Origin: Betaproteobacteria bacterium
GTDB taxonomy: Bacteria; Pseudomonadota; Gammaproteobacteria; Tethybacterales; Tethybacteraceae
Direction: 5' to 3'
Assembly: GCA_026710225.1 (NCBI GenBank)
Contig: JAPORI010000065.1
Coordinates: 1-12,985, forward strand
DNA: 12,985 nt
Below are positions 1 through 7,431 of this stretch, piece by piece. The translations under genes were made by a program, and so were the position numbers. Within the stretch, counting starts at the first letter, position 1, and every line of letters begins with the position of its first letter. The notes under the pieces are model-generated. The model saw only the letters and a program-made list of their open reading frames with translations. It was not told the DNA's origin and made no database searches.

Positions 1-884
1 GCACCGACCTCTTCGCCGGCTGCTTGCAGCGCTGCCGCCGCCGCGCCGGAAATTTCGGTCGGGAAGACGCCGTTGCCAACCCGGGTGGCGTAGGCCTTGA
101 CGATGCCAAACGGTTCCGGACGCAGATCTACGCCCAGGCCGGCGGCTGAAGCCGCCGCGATGCAGTTGGAGGAGGTTACATGCGGATAGGTTCCCTGGTC
201 AATGTCAAGCAGGGCACCTTGCGATCCTTCCAGCAGGATGCGTTCGCCGCGCCGGCAGGCGCTGCCCAGGGCGCCGGCAACATCCAGCGCGTGTTCGGCG
301 ATGCGCCCGGCGCTTTCTGCGGCTTCGTCGGCAACTGCCCCGGCATCCAGCGCTGCCGCACCCAAAGCGACCAGTTCCCGGTTGGCGTGTTCGACGCAGG
401 CGGCCACCAGCGGCGCGTGCCGACCGGCCAGAACGTCGCGCAGTCGCACCGCCCGGCGGGCGATCCGATCCTCGTGCGCCGGGCCGATGCCGCGCAAGGT
501 GGTGCCGATCCGGTTGCTGGTTTCCCGCACCCGGTCCAGTTCAATGTGGTGGCGCATGATCAGCGGGCAGCCGGGACTTATCGCCAGACGGCCGGCTACC
601 GCAATCTTGTTGGCGGCCAGCCTGCCGATTTCCTCATCCAGTTCCCGGCAGTCAAGCACCACCCCCGGGCCTATGTAGCAGTGGGTATCCGGCTGCATGA
701 TCCCGGATGGAATCAGGTGCAGGATGATGCGCTGTCCGTCGATCACCAGGGTGTGACCGGCGTTGTTGCCGCCTTGAAAGCGGGCCACATGCTGCGCTTT
801 TGCCGCCAGCCAGTCGACCAGCTTGCCCTTGCCCTCGTCCCCCCATTGCAGGCCGACCACCGCTACGCAGGAAGGAGCGCTCAT
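1..884 (-). CDS. purA: Adenylosuccinate synthetase, N-terminal 294 residues (runs off left edge)
   Basis: This enzyme joins IMP and aspartate using GTP to give adenylosuccinate, the first committed step from IMP to AMP, in the cytoplasm. Reading from ATG at 884, residues 11-21 are GLQWGDEGKGK, the P-loop-like GTP site with the catalytic Asp at 16. NNAGHT at 40-45 carries the catalytic His44. Later come GTTLRGIGPAHEDR (127-140), a segment EGSQGALLDIDQGTYP, and near the edge GIVKAYATRVGNGVFPTE. About 294 of the usual ~430 residues are present; the C-terminal part lies outside the window. The start overlaps the hisZ stop as ATGA, so the two are probably co-translated, an order common in betaproteobacteria. 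Several normally fixed residues differ: Leu for Gly in the GTTGRGIGPAY motif, and Gln for His in LLDIDHGTYP. Identity is secure from the motifs. Confidence 0.95.
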   Translation of the reverse strand, partial: MSAPSCVAVVGLQWGDEGKGKLVDWLAAKAQHVARFQGGNNAGHTLVIDGQRIILHLIPSGIMQPDTHCYIGPGVVLDCRELDEEIGRLAANKIAVAGRLAISPGCPLIMRHHIELDRVRETSNRIGTTLRGIGPAHEDRIARRAVRLRDVLAGRHAPLVAACVEHANRELVALGAAALDAGAVADEAAESAGRIAEHALDVAGALGSACRRGERILLEGSQGALLDIDQGTYPHVTSSNCIAAASAAGLGVDLRPEPFGIVKAYATRVGNGVFPTEISGAAAAALQAAGEEVG

Positions 885-1978
885 TGGCTTTGCTCGCCGG
901 TCACGACTTGCCAGCCGCTCTCACTGTGCACCAGCCGCTGCCGGCAGGACTGCGTCCGGGTTTCATCATCCAGACATAATTGTTTTCCCTGCTCGGCCAA
1001 CTTGTCGACCGCCGCCCGCCAGGCCGGATCGTGCCAGGCGGCCGGGCTGGCAACCGCCTCGGGTCGGCGTGCTTCGGCAAGCTCGCTGGCCAGTTGCCGG
1101 ATGTCGGCGGTGAAGCCGATTGCGCTGCGCCCGGCGCGGTCATAGCGACCACCGCGAGCGACGATCTTCTCACCGGACAGCACGGCAAAGGTAACACCGT
1201 TGTGATACTCGTGTCCGGCCAGGCCGGGCAGATCGATGATCGTCTCGACCCCGGCTTCGGCCAGCAGTGCCGCGACATCGTTTAGTTCTGCAAAGCCGTC
1301 GGCGGCACCAGCCGGCAGATCGGCAGTGTTCAGTTGCTCCAGATCGGCTACGCTGGCGATCCGTGCACAAGCAAGCAGTTGTTGGCTATGCTCGCGCATG
1401 GCCAGCGGATCGCGCCGGGTAATGCTGCGCCGGGTGGCGGCCGCCTTTTCCGGGGAAAGATCGGCGAGTAGCGCGTTGATGATGCCGGCGTGGCCGAGGG
1501 CAACCGCAAGCTCGGCAAGGCCGCAGGCGTGCATCGCCCTGATTGCCAGCATCAGGATTTCGGCGTTGCCCGGTTTTGTCTGTGCGCCGAACAGCTCGGC
1601 GCCGGCTTGCAACTGTTCGCGGCTTTGCCAGGGATTGATCGGGCGGGCGTAAAGGGTGGGGCCGCAGTAGCACAGGCGTTCGATTGCCTTACTGCCGATT
1701 TGGGCGTCGATGCGGCGCAGCTGCGGGGTGATATCGGCTCTGATTCCGATCGGCGCGCCGCCGAGCGGATCGGTAAGTTGCAGGGTGCGGCTGGCCAGTT
1801 CGCTGTCGCTTGCCGATTCGGCCAGCAGCGAGGGCAGCGCTTCGGCCAGCGGCGGCATGACCAGCCGGTATCCGAAGCCGGCGAGCATTTCCAATACCGC
1901 CCGGGCGGCGCGGTCTACCGTTTCGGCTTCAGCCGGCAGCAGATCCTCGAGCCTTTCCGGCAGGGGGATGTTGGGCAT
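881..1978 (-). CDS. hisZ: ATP phosphoribosyltransferase regulatory subunit HisZ
   Basis: HisZ is a histidyl-tRNA synthetase-like protein without aminoacylation activity. It binds the short form of HisG and makes it active and histidine-sensitive in the first step of histidine synthesis. The 365-residue product from ATG 1978 opens with MPNIPLPERLEDLLPAEA, as the family does. It shows class II synthetase-like segments IGIRADITPQLRRIDAQ (77-93), QLQAGAELFG (122-131), HEYHNG (256-261) and ARGGRYD (274-280). The reading frame stays open upstream to 2122, but the extra 48 residues look like translated intergenic DNA and family proteins begin at this point, so ATG 1978 is preferred; no clear Shine-Dalgarno is seen. 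The stop overlaps the purA start by 3 nt (TGA 881-883, ATG 882-884). In many betaproteobacteria hflK-hflC precede hisZ; here a divergent DUF255 gene does. Confidence 0.93.
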   Translation of the reverse strand: MPNIPLPERLEDLLPAEAETVDRAARAVLEMLAGFGYRLVMPPLAEALPSLLAESASDSELASRTLQLTDPLGGAPIGIRADITPQLRRIDAQIGSKAIERLCYCGPTLYARPINPWQSREQLQAGAELFGAQTKPGNAEILMLAIRAMHACGLAELAVALGHAGIINALLADLSPEKAAATRRSITRRDPLAMREHSQQLLACARIASVADLEQLNTADLPAGAADGFAELNDVAALLAEAGVETIIDLPGLAGHEYHNGVTFAVLSGEKIVARGGRYDRAGRSAIGFTADIRQLASELAEARRPEAVASPAAWHDPAWRAAVDKLAEQGKQLCLDDETRTQSCRQRLVHSESGWQVVTGEQSQ

Positions 1979-2153
1979 GGAATCGGGGAAATTGATGGAC
2001 TGGGAAAAGAGCGGGATTTTATGCCGGTAAATATCTGATTGGGGCAATCGTGGAAAGTTTCCATTCACCGGCGACAGGTGATAGGATCGGTTCATGGTTG
2101 GCATTTCAAACAATCGCATCAATTCGGCTGCCAGAAGGATTTCGTTTTTCTGT

Positions 2154-2171
2154 GGCGCAAGTTTTTGCGCC
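2154..2171. promoter_or_regulatory. Perfect inverted repeat in the leader of the DUF255 gene
   Basis: The sequence GGCGCAA-GTTT-TTGCGCC is a perfect 7-bp stem with a 4-nt loop. It ends 16 nt before the Shine-Dalgarno of the gene starting at 2200 and lies in the hisZ/DUF255 divergent region. No T-run follows on the plus strand, so it is not a usual terminator. It could act as an RNA hairpin in the leader or as a DNA operator; the sequence does not decide. Confidence 0.4.
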
Positions 2172-2187
2172 TTGCTCGCTGCTTGCT

Positions 2188-2193
2188 GAGGAA
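2188..2193 (+). promoter_or_regulatory. Shine-Dalgarno GAGGAA deciding the GTG start at 2200
   Basis: GAGGAA lies 6 nt before GTG 2200, an ideal spacing. It favours this GTG over the in-frame starts further upstream (for example at 2050), whose extra 50 residues do not resemble the family N-terminus. Confidence 0.7.
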
Positions 2194-2199
2194 GCAGCT

Positions 2200-4239
2200 G
2201 TGAAGCCGCTTGAAAATCGCCTGGCCGACGCGCTGAGTCCGTATCTGCGCCAGCACGCCGCCAATCCGGTCGCCTGGCAGCCCTGGGACGATGAGGCGCT
2301 GCAACTGGCCGTCGAACGGGATTTGCCGATCATGCTGTCGATCGGCTATGCCGCCTGCCACTGGTGTCACGTCATGGAAAAGGAGTCTTTTTCCGATCCG
2401 AAAATCGCCGAGCTCCTCAACAATCATTTCATCCCCATCAAGGTCGACCGCGAGGAGCATCCGGATTTGGATCGGCTCTTTCAAAGTGCCCATTTCATGA
2501 TCGCCAGCGTCGCCGGCGGCTGGCCGCTGACCGTGTTTATGGATCCGAATCAGGTGCCGTTTTTCAGCGGCACCTATTTCCCGCCCCGAACGCGCGGATC
2601 GCTGCCAGCGTTTAGCGCGGTCCTCGATAAGGTCATTGCAGTATGGCGCAAAGAACGCACCGTTATTGAACGCCAGAACCGCCGGTTGATGCGCGCCCTG
2701 CACGCAATTGATCGTTCCACCGGCCGCGATCGGAGCTCGCCGCCGGGCCAGGATGATTTCCTGCGCTGGGCGCGGATCATGGCCAACGATTTTGATCCGA
2801 TCAATGGCGGCATGGGCAAGGCGCCGAAGTTTCCCCAGGCGCCGTCGCTGCTGTTTACCCTCGAAATGGCCGCCTCCGGCTTCGGTGGCAGTCGGCTGCG
2901 GGAGAACCTGACCGGCACCTTTGATGCCATGGCCGCCCGCGGCCTGCACGATCATGTTGAAGGCGGCTTTTTCCGCTATTGCGTCGATCCGGTTTTGGAT
3001 ATTCCCCATTTTGAAAAAATGCTCTCCGACAATGCGCTGCTCACCGAACTGTATGCGCTGGCGGCAGTGGTTTTTGCGCGAGACGATTACCGCGATCTGG
3101 CCATTCACACCGGCGAATGGATGATCAAGGTGATGGGCGATGCCGGCGGCGGTTTTGTCAGTTCGATCGATGCGGATGCCGCCGGGGTCGAGGGCGGATC
3201 ATATCTGTGGAGCGCCGAGCAGCTTGCCGAGACGCTTAGCCCGGCGCAACTGGAGTTTTTCGGGCGCAGGAGCAACATTTCCTCGATTGCCAATTTTGCC
3301 GATGTCTGGCACATTCGTCTGTTGCCGCATATCAAGTGGAGCAAGCCGGCCGGTGAAGAGAAAAATATCCGGGCAATTCTCAACGCAGCCCGCCAGCGCC
3401 GGGTGCAGCCGCAAGTCGACGACAAGGTGCTGGCGCAAAACTGTGCGCTGGCAGCCCGGGCGCTGGCCAAGGCCGGCCGGCTGCTGGCGATTCCGGAATG
3501 GATTGATCGGGCGGCGGCGAGTCTTGATTTTTGCAGCCGCAACCTGGTCGTCGATGGCAAGTTGCGCAGTGTCTGGCGCGACGGCAGGTGTTCTTTGGCG
3601 CTTGCCTGTCTCGATGATCACGCCCTGATCGGATCGGCCTGGCTGGAAATCTTCAAAGGCCGCGGCAAGGCTGCCGATCTGGCTGCGGCCACCGATGCGG
3701 CCGCCACGATGCTGGCCGAATTCGACGATCGGCGCGGCGGATTGCGCTTTGTCAGTCGCCACCGCAAGGATTGCCGGCGGATTGTGCGCAGCGGTGAGGA
3801 TGCTGCCGTCCCTTCCGGCAACGGGATTGCTGTCCAGTTGCTGCTCGAATTGGGCTGGCTGACCGGCGACAGCCGGCTGCTCGATGCCGCCGAGCGGATT
3901 CTGGGCGCCTTTGCCAGCCTGCTTTGCGAGCAGGGCCGCTACTGTTCGAGTTTGCTCGCCGCGCTCTGGCGGCGCAACAGTCGCAGCCGGCAGGTTGCGG
4001 TTTTTGGCCAAGAGGGCGAAGTGCGGCGCTGGTGCGCGCAACTGGCCCGAGCCAATCCGTTTCAGGCGATCTATCCGGTTGCCGAGAGCACCGAACTGCC
4101 GGGGATGCTGGCCCAGAGCCGGCCGCCGCAGCAAGTGCAGGCGAAGATCTGTCGCGCCGGCAGTTGCAGCCTGCCGATCACCAGTCTTGATGAGGCGATC
4201 GGCCAGGCCGGCTACGACCCGGAAGAGGTTGGATTGTGA
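2200..4239 (+). CDS. Thioredoxin-domain DUF255 protein (YyaL/SPATA20-like)
   Basis: This 679-residue protein belongs to the DUF255 family: an N-terminal thioredoxin-like domain followed by a six-hairpin (glycosidase-like) alpha barrel. Its exact reaction is not known. From GTG 2200 the N-terminus reads VKPLENRLADALSPYLRQHA, typical of the family. A CHWC redox motif is at 53-56, then VDREEHPDLD and GGWPLTVF with FFSGTYFPP. The barrel carries GKAPKFPQ (206-213), GLHDHVEGGFFRY (248-260), PHFEKMLSDN (269-278) and DADAAGVEG (324-332). The usual DDK-x-LT-x-WNGL segment is replaced by DDKVLAQNCAL (407-417), so the family's Trp is missing. Length is normal and no signal peptide is seen from this start. 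It is divergent from hisZ and its 3' end overlaps the convergent CNNM gene by 28 nt, so it is probably transcribed alone. Confidence 0.88.
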   Translation: MKPLENRLADALSPYLRQHAANPVAWQPWDDEALQLAVERDLPIMLSIGYAACHWCHVMEKESFSDPKIAELLNNHFIPIKVDREEHPDLDRLFQSAHFMIASVAGGWPLTVFMDPNQVPFFSGTYFPPRTRGSLPAFSAVLDKVIAVWRKERTVIERQNRRLMRALHAIDRSTGRDRSSPPGQDDFLRWARIMANDFDPINGGMGKAPKFPQAPSLLFTLEMAASGFGGSRLRENLTGTFDAMAARGLHDHVEGGFFRYCVDPVLDIPHFEKMLSDNALLTELYALAAVVFARDDYRDLAIHTGEWMIKVMGDAGGGFVSSIDADAAGVEGGSYLWSAEQLAETLSPAQLEFFGRRSNISSIANFADVWHIRLLPHIKWSKPAGEEKNIRAILNAARQRRVQPQVDDKVLAQNCALAARALAKAGRLLAIPEWIDRAAASLDFCSRNLVVDGKLRSVWRDGRCSLALACLDDHALIGSAWLEIFKGRGKAADLAAATDAAATMLAEFDDRRGGLRFVSRHRKDCRRIVRSGEDAAVPSGNGIAVQLLLELGWLTGDSRLLDAAERILGAFASLLCEQGRYCSSLLAALWRRNSRSRQVAVFGQEGEVRRWCAQLARANPFQAIYPVAESTELPGMLAQSRPPQQVQAKICRAGSCSLPITSLDEAIGQAGYDPEEVGL

Positions 4240-5459
4240 ATTCGGATCTGGCTGGTTGATTCGCCGATTTGCTCGATCTCGATGCGGATATCGTTGACCA
4301 CCAGGCACAGCGGATATTCGGGAAACTGATTGAGCCGGGCGGCGACCAGTCCGCCGATCGTGCGCGACTCATCGGTGGGCAGATGCAGTGCACAGCGCAG
4401 GTTGATGCTGCTGATCGCCTCGTCGCTGGTCACCAGCCAGTAGTTGCCGTTGCCGTCGGCACCGGTGCGCGGCTGGTGTTCAAGCAGTGACGAGGTGAGG
4501 TGGCGGATGAAGTCGGATTCCTTGACCATGCCGATCAGGCCGCCGAACTCGTCGACGATCAGCGCCAGCCGGTCCTGCTGGGCGATTATCTCGCGCAGAG
4601 CGTCGATCGGCGTCAGTGTCTCGGGCAGGTAGAGCGGCTTGCGGCAGTTTTCCGTCAGCCGCGCTCGATCGCCGGCGGCGCAGGCCTGCCAGGCGTCAAT
4701 GGTGCGAATCACGCCAATCACCTTGTCCAGTCCGCCTTCGCAAAGCAGCAGTTGATCATGGCGGGTGCGCTTTAGCCGCTTTTGCAACTGCTCGTCGGAA
4801 TCATCAAGGTTAAGAAAGTGAATCCGATCGCGCGGCACCATCAGTTCGCTGATTGCCATCTGCGCCATTCCGATCAGGCGCAGCAGCATGTTGCGGTGCT
4901 CGTCATCGATCTCTTTTAGTGAGCCCTGATCGGAAACCAGTGCCATCAACTCGTCGACTTGCAGGCGGCGGATGTCGCTGGTTTCGGTTATGGCGCCGGC
5001 CTTGCTGAGCATGAACCGCACCAGCGTCCGCACCACCACGATGATCGGGTAACTGATCCTGATTACCGGCGTCAGGATTAGCGCCGCGGCGCAGGCGATC
5101 CTTTCCGGATAGCGCACTCCGATTGCCTTGGGGGTTATTTCCGCCAGCAGCAGGATCACCAGGGTGGTTACCGCATTGGTGGCCGACAGCGACGCCTGGC
5201 TGGCGCCGAGCATCTCAATCGCCAGCAGGGTGGCCAGCGATGCGATCGCGACATTGGCGAAATTGTTCCACAGCAAGATGGTGGCCAGGACGCTGTCCAG
5301 ATCGTCGAGGATCTTGAGCAAGGTGGCCGCGCCGCGCCGGCGGCTGGCGCGCATTTGCATCACCCGGTGGCGCTGGCTGGACAGGATCGCAGTCTCGAAC
5401 ATCGACAGGGTGCCCGAGCAAATCAGCGCAAAGGCAATTAGCAGGAAGGTGTCCGGCAT
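4212..5459 (-). CDS. CNNM/CBS-domain transporter (CorB/YfjD-type, HlyC/CorC family)
   Basis: This 415-residue inner-membrane protein has the three-part layout of bacterial CNNM/CorB proteins, linked in the family to magnesium (and cobalt) transport or tolerance. An N-terminal DUF21/CNNM domain holds hydrophobic segments near 3-23, 58-80, 95-115 and 122-148, with SMFETAILS (19-27) and EITPKAIG (107-114) matching conserved membrane motifs. A CBS pair follows at roughly 205-320, including ELMVPRDRI and LIVDEFGGLIGMV. The C-terminal transporter-associated (CorC_HlyC) domain spans about 338-410. The ATG at 5459 is preceded by CCAGGCTAG, a weak ribosome site with an in-frame TAG just before the start, which fixes the N-terminus. 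It is divergent from the ilvE operon and convergent with the DUF255 gene. The transported ion cannot be read from the sequence. Confidence 0.9.
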   Translation of the reverse strand: MPDTFLLIAFALICSGTLSMFETAILSSQRHRVMQMRASRRRGAATLLKILDDLDSVLATILLWNNFANVAIASLATLLAIEMLGASQASLSATNAVTTLVILLLAEITPKAIGVRYPERIACAAALILTPVIRISYPIIVVVRTLVRFMLSKAGAITETSDIRRLQVDELMALVSDQGSLKEIDDEHRNMLLRLIGMAQMAISELMVPRDRIHFLNLDDSDEQLQKRLKRTRHDQLLLCEGGLDKVIGVIRTIDAWQACAAGDRARLTENCRKPLYLPETLTPIDALREIIAQQDRLALIVDEFGGLIGMVKESDFIRHLTSSLLEHQPRTGADGNGNYWLVTSDEAISSINLRCALHLPTDESRTIGGLVAARLNQFPEYPLCLVVNDIRIEIEQIGESTSQIRIHNPTSSGS

Positions 5460-5665
5460 CTAGCCTGGTTTCCCGAATGCGCGCAAATCCCCAGGTTCCG
5501 GCCGGCCGGACCGTGCACGATGCAGCGCTCCCATATAGAAATATGCCGTCACTTTAGCATACTGCTGCTGATAGCGCGCTGCTGGCGGCGGCGTTAGAAT
5601 CGTCCCGGTATGACTGAATGCACAAGCCGCAGCCCAATTGCCGCCGGCTGTAGCCGGAGATTGGC
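5460..5665. promoter_or_regulatory. Divergent intergenic region between the CNNM gene and the ilvE operon
   Basis: This region should hold the promoters of both divergent units. It contains a 14-nt perfect palindrome TCCGGCCGGCCGGA (5497-5510), an 8-nt palindrome CGTGCACG (5512-5519) and a hairpin CATAT-AGAA-ATATG (5532-5545). TAGAAT at 5595-5600 matches five of six -10 positions for rightward transcription, but no good -35 lies 16-18 nt upstream. No RNA gene or ORF of note is seen. That a promoter lies here follows from the divergent layout; its exact position is uncertain. Confidence 0.45.
5656..5660 (+). promoter_or_regulatory. Shine-Dalgarno GGAGA for the ilvE GTG start
   Basis: GGAGA lies 5 nt before GTG 5666. 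The next codons read MSLADRDGWIWQDGKLV, the normal N-terminus of the family, so spacing and homology support the same start. Confidence 0.65.
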
Positions 5666-6595
5666 GTGAGTCTGGCTGACCGGGACGGCTGGATCTGGCA
5701 GGACGGCAAGCTGGTTGCCTGGCGAGAGGCAACCGTGCATGTGCTCGCCCACGGCCTGCATTACGGCACTGCGGTTTTCGAGGGGGTGCGCGCCTATGCC
5801 ACCGAGCGGGGACCGGCGGCGTTCCGGCTCACCGAGCACACCGACCGGCTGCTCAACTCGGCCAAGATCCTCGGCATGCCGGTCTCCTACGATCGCCAGC
5901 AGCTCATCGACGCCCAGTGCGAAGTGGTCCGGGCCAATTCCCTTGAAGCGGCCTACATCCGGCCGCTGATCTACTTTGGTCCGGAATCACTGGGCATCGA
6001 CATTGCCAAGAACGCATCGCATGCGATTGTCGCCGCCTGGGCCTGGGGCACCTATCTGGGTGAGGAGGGTCTCGAGCGCGGCATCAGGATCAAGACTTCC
6101 TCGTTCTGGCGCCACCATCCGGCGGTAACCATGTGCCGGGGAAAGATTTCCGGCAACTATGTAAATTCGGTGCTCGCCCACAGCGAAGCGGTCGCCGACG
6201 GCTTTGACGAGGCGCTGCAACTTGATACCAGCGGCTATGTTTCGGAAGGCTCCGGCGAGAACCTGTTTTTGGTCTTTGCCGGCCAGCTGGTAACTCCGCC
6301 GCTGGATACGCCCTTGGCCGGCATCACCCGTCAGACGATTCTCGAACTGGCTGCCGAGGAGGGCATCGAGTGCAGCCAGCGGCGGCTGACCAGGGATGAT
6401 TTGTATATTGCCGACGAGGCGTTTTTTACCGGCACCGCCGCCGAGGTCACCCCGATCAGGGAAGTTGACCGGCGCCAGATCGGTGCGGGCAAGCGCGGTC
6501 CGGTCACCGAACGGTTGCAGCAGCGCTTCTTCAACTGCGTCGCCGGCAAGGACGAGCGGCACGCCGACTGGCTTACCCGGATCGGCGACGGGTAG
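5666..6595 (+). CDS. ilvE: Branched-chain amino acid aminotransferase
   Basis: IlvE is a fold-type IV PLP enzyme that exchanges the amino group of glutamate with the keto acids of leucine, isoleucine and valine in the cytoplasm. The 309-residue product has MSLADRDGWIWQDGKLV at its start and LHYGTAVFEGVRAY (31-44) near the active site. The PLP lysine is probably K160 in CRGKISGNYVNS, and GYVSEGSGENLFLV (190-203) and FFTGTAAEVTPI (253-264) are the usual cofactor-phosphate and substrate segments. Length matches the family. The start is GTG with a good ribosome site. It is the first gene of the rightward operon, and its TAG stop abuts the ATG of the zinc-finger gene, a neighbour seen often in betaproteobacteria. 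Related lyases (PabC, D-amino acid aminotransferase) are less likely given the full set of IlvE motifs. Confidence 0.94.
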   Translation: MSLADRDGWIWQDGKLVAWREATVHVLAHGLHYGTAVFEGVRAYATERGPAAFRLTEHTDRLLNSAKILGMPVSYDRQQLIDAQCEVVRANSLEAAYIRPLIYFGPESLGIDIAKNASHAIVAAWAWGTYLGEEGLERGIRIKTSSFWRHHPAVTMCRGKISGNYVNSVLAHSEAVADGFDEALQLDTSGYVSEGSGENLFLVFAGQLVTPPLDTPLAGITRQTILELAAEEGIECSQRRLTRDDLYIADEAFFTGTAAEVTPIREVDRRQIGAGKRGPVTERLQQRFFNCVAGKDERHADWLTRIGDG

Positions 6596-6799
6596 ATGGA
6601 TTCAACCAAGAGCCGCACCGTCAAGGTCGAAGATCCGTCCCAGCCGGTAACCTGTCCGCCGGTCGGCGAGCAATGGGACTTGCACCCGCGGGTATATCTG
6701 ACCGCACCCCCGGAAGGCGGCGATATCGTCTGTCCCTATTGCGGCACCCGCTACCTGATGCCCAAATCCGGCGGTGATAAGCAGCCGAGCGACAGTTGA
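6596..6799 (+). CDS. Small CHCC zinc-finger protein (zf-CHCC family)
   Basis: This 67-residue protein has the zf-CHCC pattern: Cys20 (VTCPP), His30 (DLHPRVYL) and Cys46/Cys49 (CPYCG), which together should bind one zinc ion. The core from C20 to about residue 54 is the recognisable domain; both ends look disordered. The same fold occurs in the mitochondrial complex I subunit NDUFS6, but the role of the small free-standing bacterial version is unclear. The ATG directly follows the ilvE stop with no gap and only a poor ribosome site (GACGGG), so it probably relies on coupling to ilvE. The last codons overlap the yciO-like start as TTGA. Confidence 0.85.
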   Translation: MDSTKSRTVKVEDPSQPVTCPPVGEQWDLHPRVYLTAPPEGGDIVCPYCGTRYLMPKSGGDKQPSDS

Positions 6800-7431
6800 A
6801 GGCGCTGCGCCTGCAACTTGACGAGCAGCGCGTCGATGCGCGCAAGCTCGCCAACGCAGCCGCGCGTCTGGACGATGGCGGGGTGGCGGTGCTGCCCACC
6901 GACACCAACTATGCCCTGGCCAGCCCGCTTGGCGATCGCAGTTCTCTCGAACGGATCCGCCAGTTGCGCGGCCTGGATGCCCGGCACCTGTTCACCTTTC
7001 TCGGTGCCGGCTTCGATGAGCTGGGCCGCTATGCGGTGGTCGACAACGATCACTTCCGGATGCTAAAGAGTCTGGTTCCCGGCCCTTATGTTTTCGTGCT
7101 CAAGGCGACTTCTCTAGTGCCCAAGTCCTTTGCCGCGCCGAAGCGGCGAACGATCGGTTTTCGCGTTGCAGACAGCGATGTGCTCAGACAGTTCATCGAC
7201 CAGCTTGGCCGGCCGCTGCTTTCCTGCACTCTGTTCGAGCCCGGCGGCGATGCTCCGGTGCGCAATCTGGCTGGCATGGAGAAGTGGCTGGACAAGGTTG
7301 CCGATCTGGTCATCGATGCCGGCGAGTTGCCCGGATCGGATGCAACCGTCGTCGATCTTTCCGAGCCGCAGATGCAGATTTTGCGCGCCGGGGCCGGAAT
7401 CGAGAACCTGCAAGGCGGCCGCGGTGCCTGA
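6796..7431 (+). CDS. yciO: YrdC/Sua5-domain protein, YciO type
   Basis: This 211-residue protein has the YrdC/Sua5 fold, which in TsaC/Sua5 makes threonylcarbamoyl-AMP for the t6A37 tRNA modification. Its motifs are closer to the paralogue YciO: VLPTDTNYAL (32-41), LKSLVPGPYVFVLKAT (90-105), KRRTIGFRV (116-124) and PLLSCTL (140-146), without the SAN triplet expected of TsaC. C-terminal ATVVDLSEPQMQILRAGAG is also typical. The role of YciO is less certain than that of TsaC, so a t6A function should not be assumed. The start is an inferred TTG at 6796 that overlaps the upstream stop as TTGA; it leaves about 33 residues before the PTDT motif, as expected, but has no strong ribosome site. Its 3' end overlaps trpS by 8 nt. 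Confidence 0.85.
   Translation: MKALRLQLDEQRVDARKLANAAARLDDGGVAVLPTDTNYALASPLGDRSSLERIRQLRGLDARHLFTFLGAGFDELGRYAVVDNDHFRMLKSLVPGPYVFVLKATSLVPKSFAAPKRRTIGFRVADSDVLRQFIDQLGRPLLSCTLFEPGGDAPVRNLAGMEKWLDKVADLVIDAGELPGSDATVVDLSEPQMQILRAGAGIENLQGGRGA

Noticed and set aside
180..1145. A 321-codon plus-strand open frame opposite purA and hisZ
   Set aside because: PurA and HisZ motifs on the minus strand are decisive; this frame crosses two real genes and has no recognisable domain.
1979..2122. A 48-residue N-terminal extension of HisZ
   Set aside because: Family proteins begin at the LPERLEDLLPAEA segment; the extension reads as translated intergenic sequence.
2050..2199. A 50-residue N-terminal extension of the DUF255 protein
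   Set aside because: It does not match the family N-terminus, covers the hairpin and the ribosome site, and GTG 2200 has an ideal Shine-Dalgarno.
3199..4308. A 369-codon minus-strand open frame (and a similar 329-codon one at 2119-3108) opposite the DUF255 gene
   Set aside because: Both are antisense to a full-length gene with clear motifs and show no family signature of their own.
7130..7423. An upstream extension of trpS within yciO
   Set aside because: The frame is open by chance; the TrpS family begins a few residues before RVLSGMRPTG, and the extension has no similarity to it.
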